Shown here in pieces: positions 56,608 through 64,000 of a stretch of DNA of 64,000 bases. The notes under the pieces are model-generated. The model had not been told where the DNA came from. It saw only the letters and a list, made by a program, of their open reading frames with translations, and made no database searches. The stretch comes from Amanita rubescens (Eukaryota; Basidiomycota; Agaricomycetes; Agaricales; Amanitaceae): positions 124,001 to 188,000 of the forward strand of contig WION01000009.1 in the NCBI GenBank assembly GCA_015039365.1, written 5' to 3'. The stretch's first letter is position 1. The number at the start of each line of letters is the position of its first letter. A program made the position numbers and the translations under genes.

Positions 56608-58343
56608 ATGAGTTTAGACCAGAATCTATTCACTCTCCATTTCACTCAGAACAAAGATAACCCAAACGTCATCGAGCTTGTGGATCCCTCAGGTAACATC
56701 CATTACCGAAGGCATCGCATTCCTGGCCAAACATATAAGATTGAACTATATGGTATGCAGCTTGAAAAGTATTCCAATATGGGTTATACTCATTCGAATG
56801 TAGATCCTACATCTGAAGCATTGCTTGCCACCGCAGCAGGTCCGTCCAGCAGTAGCAAACACAAAACACTAGAACTGTATAATCCGACTCTTGTCATTGA
56901 ACTCAAATACACCGGAACCCTATTCTTTCGTTGGTCATTTAAATGGGAAGAGTAAGCCAGGACCTTTTCCATCCGTTGCGCAACTTCTGATCACCAAAAC
57001 AGTCATGAATTTGAGTGGAAAAGAGAAGAATGTTACATGATCCGCAAGCCCGATCCTCCTGTAATGGTTGCGGTAGCGAAAGAGCCGCCGGGTAAAATCA
57101 AGACGACCGCAGTACAGATACTCGACTATAACCTTAACCGGTGGGTAGATATCAGCCTATCCCGAGTTCTTGCTGAATGACTGCGTGGAATAGATTCGAT
57201 ATCAATGATCGCAAAGGTCTCGAAATCACGATCCTCACTGCATTGCTCACTTTTCAAGATTTCAATGAGCCAATTTCATCCGAGGGGACGGCAAAGGGCA
57301 CAAAAGTGCCAGATGCCGCCACAACAAATCCTGCTACTACTACTGCAGCGAATATACCAGCCTATACCGCAAATACACCCGTCATAGAATTAATACCGCC
57401 ACCACCCCCTCCAAAGCCTGCTCGGAAGACAGGAGTGGATAGAATAGCAGAGATACAAGCTTTACGAGACGAGGTCAATGAGGTGATGGTAGAAGATGAA
57501 GGAGCCGTGCCCGATTATGCTCAGTATTGCCACATTCTGCTTCAGGTAAGCTCTCTCATTGATATAAGTACGGTGAACTGGATGAAGATTTAGGACGACT
57601 CAATGCTGTTCGTCACGGTGAAATCTGCTAGTGCTGAGCATGTACCCAAAGTTCTCCAGGTAGTGGAAGAGGCCAAACGCCTGAGACATAAAAACGGTTA
57701 GATGCTTTGGTTAATTATCAGGAGCACAATTGACGGTTTATTTAGGCCAAGACGACGACGAACTATACCAGTATGTCCTATACGACAATGAACGACAAAA
57801 GGGACCACGGCGTATCAATCTGGACGACAGTAACAACATGGACAAGTACAAGCCGCCAAACAGCCTTACGGTTTATTTAACCAAGATACCCATGCCAGAA
57901 TTGCAGCCCAAGACTCAGGTGGACGAACGAAAGGGCAAGGGGGAAAGTAATCACACTCGCAAAAGAAGCAGCGACCACGGCAGCAACAATCATAACACCA
58001 AACCCAACGGTGAGTGAATTGTCGCTCGACAAGAACTACACGTCTCATGGCGTTCAACCTACGATTAGCTTCCTCGTCGTTGTCGGTGCCCAAACCAAGC
58101 CTTCTTACGCGTCGAAAACGCTCGTCACCCTCTCTTACCCCAACGAACCAGTCACCGAACTATTCACCACCCAAGAGCCCGCCCAAGAACTCTGAACCAA
58201 GCTCTAACCGACAGTCGTATTCCCCCCCGAGCGCGCCACCGGCCCTGCCACAGACGCAGCCACCGCCGCCCTCACCACGGATATATGCCCAACCGCCTCC
58301 AGAGAGACCGACCTCAACCTTTTTTGATTTCCTTAGGCGATGA
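56608..58343 (+). CDS. Protein of unknown function, beta-rich N-terminal domain and Pro/Ser-rich tail
   Basis: Start MSLDQNLFTLHFTQNKDNPN. Introns at about 56953-57001, 57140-57191, 57546-57592, 57699-57748 and 58010-58068 join in frame. The first 190 residues look beta-rich: VIELVDPSGNIHYRRHRI, TLVIELKYTGTLFFRWSFKW, HEFEWKREECYMIRKPDPP, VQILDYNLNRFDINDRKGL and EITILTALLTFQD. This order (ligand of a compact barrel with W.HEFEW and a RKPDPPV turn) suggests a Tubby/LURP-like fold, but that is a guess. A second conserved block is SMLFVTVKSASAEHVPKVLQ and ELYQYVLYDNER. The tail is Pro-rich and ends TFFDFLRR. No frame break. I do not know a function. Confidence 0.68.
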
Positions 58344-58511
58344 TGGGCTTACATCCATGTTTTGCCCCACTCCAATGGTAATCACATAAACTGGTTCCGT
58401 TCACTGTAACATATTTTATATATATCGCAATATTAGCCCGATTCACAGCCTACGGACCAACTTGGTATATTCTTTCGACAGGTAGGTATATGATATTAAA
58501 TATCTGGAATC

Positions 58512-60498
58512 CTAAGCCTTGTTGTCTTTCGTTGCCGTCCGGCTGGCCCCTTGCACGAATCCCTTGAGAGCGCCAACCAAAGCATCGTTCAAACCACCGC
58601 TCATGGATTGCGCGAAGCGGGACCCAGCGACCAAAGTCTCCAATCCTTTTGCCGCGACGTCCCAGCCGGTGGATGCATTGATACCTCCTACGGTTGACTG
58701 AGCGCCTGCTACAGTCATCATGGCTGCCTTGAGGGAATCTAGCTCATTTAACACTTCCACGCCAACCGTTCTCGCCCATACAACTGGTTCTACGTCAGTG
58801 GAATATATTTTGTGTAGTTTATCCACAGTCGACAACATGATGTGGTTTTGGAGGTATCTCTCCCGAGAATATGGTAGAAGAGCCGTATATGACCCTGGAG
58901 TAAAATCGTCAGCTACCTCAATAACACCGCTGCATAAAATATCACGAACCGATGTCACTGCCTAGCACCAGGGCATTATCAATGCATTGAGCTAAACACT
59001 CCACGTCTGCAAGACCTAGATTTAACCCTTGCCCTGCAAGAGGGTGGATTGTATGTGCTGCATCCCCAACGAGTACAGTACGTGCGCCGGCGCCTTCACC
59101 GAGGTAGCTATCTGTATGGTTATATCGTAGTGGGAATGATGCAATCGTGCCTCGCTGTATGCTGGTTACAAGAGGTGGAACTGCTTCAGAGTCTACCGTG
59201 GGGACAACATTGGTATTTGGGCTTTTGGTAACAGCAGAAGCGTATGCCGAGTTGGGATCGACTGCGTGAGATTTTTCACGCCAGAGTATCTCTTGAACAA
59301 CTTCTGGGTGGGTCAATGGTCTTCCGGTTGAAAATGCTTCCATGATACGATCATGCAGATATTGCATGGAAATAGCTGGCAGCCTGAATGCTGCATTAAT
59401 CATGCTCGCCAGAATCTCTGGTTCCGAATTGAGCAGTGCTTTGGCTATATGTGGCTTGGTCGACCAGACGAGTGAGGATATCGTAGGTGAAAGGGGTAGG
59501 AACGCAATCGGCCCCGTAGGCAAGAATCGCTGGTAGGCCGTTGTATTTGGGCCTTCAAACGCTCCTCGTGGATGATGGTACATCGTCGCGACAATGGCTT
59601 GGGTGTCGTATGACCATCCATATGACGAAATATTTGCATATGCCCTCACAGGCGAATTGAGGCCGTCCGCGCCGACCTTGAAAACATTTCAGTCACCGCA
59701 TGTAAATAGGAATGGGTATGAATACCAGTAGCCTTGCTCTCAGAGTCCTTGCATTGTCTAGGTTAACCAACGGCCAACCGCCCTTTTCTTCGCTGTCTCT
59801 CACGATGGAACTAACTTTTGTCTTATCCAAGAGTTCAACAGTACCGTCACGATTGAGATGTCGAAGAAGAGCACGCTGTAGATTGAGATTTTCCGTGAGG
59901 CGTGACATGCCGAGCTCAGGTTTGGGAAGACCCAGCTCGGAAGCGTCGAATGTGATGCGTGCATCGGAAACTCCATCCCATATCTGAGTAGGAACATGGA
60001 TGTAACGTATAATTCAGTTAAAGCGAGAAAGTGTCGGCACCTGCATTTGCTCCACAGCGCTTGTTCGGGTCGCGTCGACAAAATCCCAAGCGCCAATGGC
60101 TGTTGGGTAGCACATTGAGGAACCGTACAGGAGATCAAGCAGTTGGACCATACCATTCAAGAATGACTGTGACGCGTTGGTCAATGAACTGACGCGGTTA
60201 GAAAACAAGTCTGACGGCATTGACCAATCTTGCACTTTGGTCAGATCACCAGCCTCAACAAGAGCAACGCGGATATTCTGGCGGACAAGACTCGAAGCAT
60301 CTAGTAAGCATGGTCTTAACGAGTGGGATGTTTATAGCGTTGGCACGCACTGAGGGCATTTGCAAGGGCGAGACCAACTGGCCCACCTCCCACTATGACC
60401 ACATCGTAATCTTCAGCCGAGTTGAGCGCTGTTGAAGAGTATCGAGCGATCCTCGACGCTGCAGCAACGGAACGACATACTACGCGCGTGAGAGACAT
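58512..60498 (-). CDS. COQ6: Ubiquinone biosynthesis FAD monooxygenase COQ6
   Basis: It is the flavoprotein that hydroxylates the C5 position of the coenzyme Q ring in mitochondria. The start MSLTRVVCRSVAAASRIARY (60498) is a targeting sequence; an in-frame ATG at 60555 would overlap SEC6. The FAD-binding GxGxxG is VVIVGGGPVGLALANAL. Further landmarks are NRVSSLTNASQSFLN, IWDGVSDARITFDA, ELGMSRLTENLNLQRAL, VGADGLNSPVR and the late FAD motif VLVGDAAHTIHPLAGQGLN. Introns of about 50 nt join in frame, including one inside FLN|AIGAWDFV. The C-terminus is QGASRTATKDNKA. Only 42 bp separate its start codon from that of SEC6. Confidence 0.92.
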
Positions 60499-60540
60499 AG
60501 CAGCGTGCCGTCGATCACCGCACGTGGTCGCAGCTCCTTC

Positions 60541-62939
60541 ATGTCCGTTCCTCAAGTCTCAGCTGCCCAGGCGGTCGGCGAGTACCTACAAAGTCCAGAT
60601 GATCTCGCAAAGATTGTTGCATTTAAAAAAAAGTTGGAAAAAGAGAAAGCGTCCATAGACACACGACTCAAAAACGGCGTCAAGGAACAGCTGATCGCAA
60701 CAAGAGAGGGACTGCGGAAACTCCTCGGCACGAGGGACAATGTCCAGGCAATTAAGGATCAGATGGTCAGGCATCGAAAGAGAGAATAATGTACAGATCA
60801 ACGTGCAGGACGTTTGAACAGATCAGTAGAGTGAGTTCCATCTCTTTCATGTCGGATGGTGACCAGATAATCTTTAGGTATCCATGGTGCATCGGAATTT
60901 TCAATCCACGCAAGAGATGGTTCTCAACCTACTTTCTATGGCAGAGAAACTCGATGATATCGAGAATATGTTAGCTGCAGACTCGGACAGTATTTTAGGA
61001 CCCGCGCCAAGTCTTCTAATTATTCATTATCACCTTAACCAACTGGGCAACTTCCGTAACCAAACCATGCATGAGGCAAAGAAAGCCTCTGCCGCTTCGC
61101 GTGCTACATTGGCTCGCTGGTTCGAACGCTTAAATGGTGTCATCGAGGCTTTCGATGCCTATATAATCGAATTGGCGAAGAACGTCTTGAATCTTGTTCG
61201 TGCAGGTCATCAGGACGTCGTCGTTCGACTGATCAAGATCGCCGAATTGGAGGGTAAAGAAGACGAAAAGGCAAGCACGAATCGTATCTGCATGAACTAG
61301 CATTTATATATCTCGACAAGGCGATAGCGATTCGTCTCGTCAAGAAAGCAGCAAAGATGGATGCCGCGTCAAAATTCAAGTCACTACAAGCGAATGCTCG
61401 TGTTCTTAAGCACTACAGGTCAAAAATTATGAAGGCTATCGCTGACTCTATACGAGAAAAGTTTGAGGAAGCGTACAGACTTCGCGAAAGGGACCCCCTC
61501 GGTTTTATTGGGAACGTGCAGTGGGTTTACCAAGACTTGATTCGCATCGAGGGCGACGTGGTCCCCTGTTTTCCTCCGGACTACGACATTTATTCACACT
61601 ATGTTCGTGAATACCACAAATCACTCAATTCCATAATTAAGAAACTAGCCGCCTCAGAGCTAGAAGCAAGTGCGCTTCTTGTCCTCTTTGAGTGGCTCAA
61701 AGAGTATAAGCAGAGTATGAAGGATCTGAACATACCACCCGAGCTCCTTGAACCGCCACTGTTGGATGGTCAGGAGCAGCAACTCATCGAAGACTACCTC
61801 CAAGTTATTGTGCGGAAGCTCGACTGAATGGACTGCGAATCTGATGAAAACAGAGGTTGAGCATTTCACAAAACGCGAGGAGCCGCCAGAGGTTGACGGC
61901 GACGGGTTATACTGGAATGCAGGGCGCCGTTATCCTATTCCAGATGGTAAACCAACAAGCCGACTCTGCAACTGAGAGTGGCCAAGGTGCCATTCTCGCT
62001 CGCGTCGTAGGGGAGGTCAACAGGGTCATGCGAGGAATCCAAGATCAATGGTCCAAGCTCGTCGAGTCCGAACTTAAGAAGCAAGCAGAGAAACCTGAGG
62101 AGGCTACTGGAGGGTTGGTAGAATATTGCATCGCTCTTGCCAATGACCAGGTTAAATCAGCGGACTTTACTGAGGCGTTACTAGGGCGTCTGGAGCAGCT
62201 GGTATCTCAAAAGTACAAGGTGCCAATTAATGACCGTCTAAACGACGCTATTGACGGGTACCTCGACGTCGCCAAGAAATGCACGCAAACACTCATCGAT
62301 ATCATCTTCAACGATCTAAAACCAGCCACTAAGAATCTCTTCCAAGCAGCATGGTACGATGGCACAATGCGCCAAATCGTCGAGACCGTACGGGACTATA
62401 TGGCTGACTTCCAATCATATTTAAACCCAACGCTCTTCGACCTTCTTACTGAAGATCTTTTGGAAGCTCTTTTGGTCAACTATCTTAATGCTCTTGCAAA
62501 CTCTCCAAAACTGAAAATACCTGCTGCCGCAGGAACGATTGAGAGGGGATATCGACGAGATATACAACGCGTTCAAGATATTCAAATTGTCGAAAGAGGT
62601 CGAGCAATCGTTGGAAGTGCTGGAACTGATTCTCCCACTTTTGGAAGCGTCCAAAGACATCGTCTTCCTATCGTACTGGTCGTTTGCGAAGGTTCATGGG
62701 CCTAATATTGCATTCGTCGAAGGTCTCATGAAATCCCGGAGCGATTTTGATCGCACGGCTGTCAGTGAGGTCATGGAAAGTATCAAGCGCAAGGTGAAGG
62801 ACGAGGGTATCACAGATCGTAAGCTTTTTCACGTTGAAATCTCTCATCAACATATAATGCTTATTTTCCAGCACCCGAGCCAACAATCATGAAGAAAGTT
62901 GCTGTTCAAAACTCATTCTCCAGGTTTTTACGAACGTAG
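60541..62939 (+). CDS. SEC6: Exocyst complex subunit SEC6
   Basis: Sec6 is a tethering subunit for secretory vesicles at the plasma membrane. The start is MSVPQVSAAQAVGEYLQSP. Conserved stretches are ATREGLRKLLGTRDNVQAIK, MVHRNFQSTQEMVLNLLSM, LIIHYHLNQLGNFRNQTMHE, DVVVRLIKIAELEGKEDEK, DPLGFIGNVQWVYQDLIRIE, LNPTLFDLLTEDLLEALLV and VFLSYWSFAKVHGPNIAFVE. Intron 61271-61320 has a GC donor (AAG|GCAAGC). The frame breaks at 60772, about 60815, 61825, 61916 and about 62546; one extra base explains each (at 60815 a two-base loss is also possible). After an intron (about 62820-62870) the end is SFSRFLRT at 62939. Confidence 0.9.
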
Positions 62940-63068
62940 GATTAATCACATTCGAACTCTTTTGTTACTGGGACTTCTATCATCTCTAACCGACATACAT
63001 GAATTGTATAATTGTAGGATTTATAAACAATCTTGTATAGTACTACAAGCCTATTACATTGTTCGTAC

Positions 63069-64000
63069 TCAGTCAGTTTTTGCTTTGCTGAGCTCGGCGA
63101 TCTCCTGGGATTTATCTGGAAGAACAGCAGCCATTTCGTCGATCTTCCTAAATTGCCACGGGAAGCGTGAAGGATACAGGAATGGTCGCAAATCAAATCC
63201 TTTATCCAAGCGTTAGTCATTAAAAAGCACAAATGCTATCATCTTACTATTGTCATCGGGGCTATATGATTCAGCATGATACGAAGGTGTTAAAGTCGTC
63301 ATCTTGTGTCTGTTCCTTGCATACTCAAAGAAAAACAATTTAACCTTCTCCGCAATCTAGCGAAAGGAGGTTGATTGCAGATTCACCTAAACAAGACCAT
63401 GGGACTACAAACCTGTGTAGGTGAAAGGAAGTGGCCCCATTCGTGTACGAGTTTGGTGAACATGCTATAAGGTCCGCGCTTCTCCACCTTGCGTAGACGA
63501 CCGAATACCGAAAGTTCATCATAAGTCATACCCATGTCAGCCTGAAATGACCTTAATCAAGAGTCGCGAGTTTCGAGTACAAAACTTACCTCATCGGACT
63601 GAACATAAGTTTCTGTGATGGGTTCTAGTTCCGCGGTAGGAACCGCAGTCAGGAAGCTGCAAAATTAGTTTACATACTTCTATCAACAGTGATGAAACGA
63701 ACTCATTCAAGATTGGTAAATCAAATGCATCTCGCGCATAAGCAATGAATCGCTTCAGATCTGTTTTGCTGATACCACCGATGGGGTTTACATCAGCTGG
63801 AGGAAGGTTAGTGTGGTGGTCGGGCGGACTAGTTTAAGCCATCACCTGAGGAGCAATCATACTTTGTCAAATAACCCCGTAAACTGATCGCGGTTAATAT
63901 TGTGTATTCCTCAGCAAACCATCGTCCCAAGGCTTACCTCTCGTCAACGTTTGCACTACCCAGGACCAGTAAACCGCCGTTCCTACCCCTAGCCCATGGA
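63069..64000 (-). CDS. QNS1: Glutamine-dependent NAD+ synthetase (C-terminal part, runs off the window)
   Basis: It amidates nicotinic acid adenine dinucleotide to NAD+. Only the synthetase C-terminus is inside the window; the glutaminase domain and start lie beyond 64000. Readable blocks are [108 protein letters not shown] and [18 protein letters not shown]. Five introns join in frame. The end is LSKAKTD at stop 63069-63071. The typical VHEWGD segment reads VHEWGH here. Tail to tail with SEC6. Confidence 0.92.

Noticed and set aside
4968..62550. Programmed +1 ribosomal frameshifting as in Euplotes or Ty elements
   Set aside because: The codons before and after the extra bases share no slippery pattern and most are not followed by a stop codon; the sites differ from known shift signals.

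Overview
The window is nuclear DNA of a filamentous fungus, almost certainly a mushroom-forming basidiomycete (Agaricomycetes). The gene density is high, coding regions are cut by many introns of about 45-60 nt with GTRNGY-type donors, short head-to-head promoters are common, and several gene families are typical of Agaricomycetes (Crinkler-like NTPase protein, BTB protein, the FW..GPDECGIPL family, a LysM protein). I assigned 28 putatively protein-coding loci, three gene relics and one partial gene at the right edge by joining exons on intron consensus and recognised protein families. No rRNA, tRNA or CRISPR was recognised.

Layout. 1-1.1 kb: nothing recognised. 1.1-6.0 kb (-): seven-finger CCCH / RBR-type E3-like gene. 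6.5-7.4 kb (-): small membrane protein. 7.6-10.7 kb (+): AP-1 gamma-adaptin. 11.0-15.1 kb (-): importin-beta family KAP123. 15.2-18.6 kb (+): BTB protein and a secreted CBM19-like protein, with decayed copies of both between them. 18.6-21.8 kb: gene-poor, one possible 81-residue gene. 21.8-25.1 kb (-): BUD6. 25.2-27.6 kb (-): DCR2-like phosphatase. 27.7-28.8 kb (+): mitochondrial uL23. 28.6-31.3 kb (+): Pro/Ser-rich protein with acidic-Phe motifs. 31.5-33.5 kb (-): ETP1/BRAP2. 33.6-34.5 kb (-): HAD phosphatase. 34.6-35.4 kb (+): membrane glutaredoxin. 35.8-36.5 kb (+): LysM protein. 37.9-39.6 kb (+): Crinkler-like protein. 40.6-41.7 kb: UNC93-like relic. 42.1-43.0 kb (+): Nudix. 43.0-43.8 kb (-): VMA12. 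43.9-46.0 kb (+): ataxin-10. 46.1-47.7 kb (-): LEO1. 48.3-49.6 kb (+): Agaricomycete family of unknown role. 49.9-50.6 kb (-): NNF1. 50.8-53.8 kb (+): TUL1/DSC1. 54.0-54.9 kb (-): RIB3. 55.2-56.3 kb (+): phosphate carrier. 56.6-58.3 kb (+): unknown. 58.5-60.5 kb (-): COQ6. 60.5-62.9 kb (+): SEC6. 63.1-64.0 kb (-): QNS1, partial.

These are mostly unrelated housekeeping genes (membrane traffic, nuclear import, ubiquitin ligases, mitochondrial and cofactor metabolism) interleaved with fast-evolving loci (effector-like and secreted proteins, relics).

The most striking signal is that five loci (CCCH/RBR gene, AP-1 gamma, KAP123, the acidic-Phe protein, SEC6) contain about 25 reading-frame breaks, nearly all explained by one extra base, with no clear single-base deletion in conserved sequence. 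More than a dozen other genes of similar length have none. Uncorrected insertion errors in low-coverage stretches are the simplest explanation, but the clustering and insertion-only bias deserve a direct check. Other points of note are an 11-nt microexon carrying the glutaredoxin active-site Cys next to a GC-AG intron, three GC-AG introns in all, and a decayed tandem duplication of about 930 bp.
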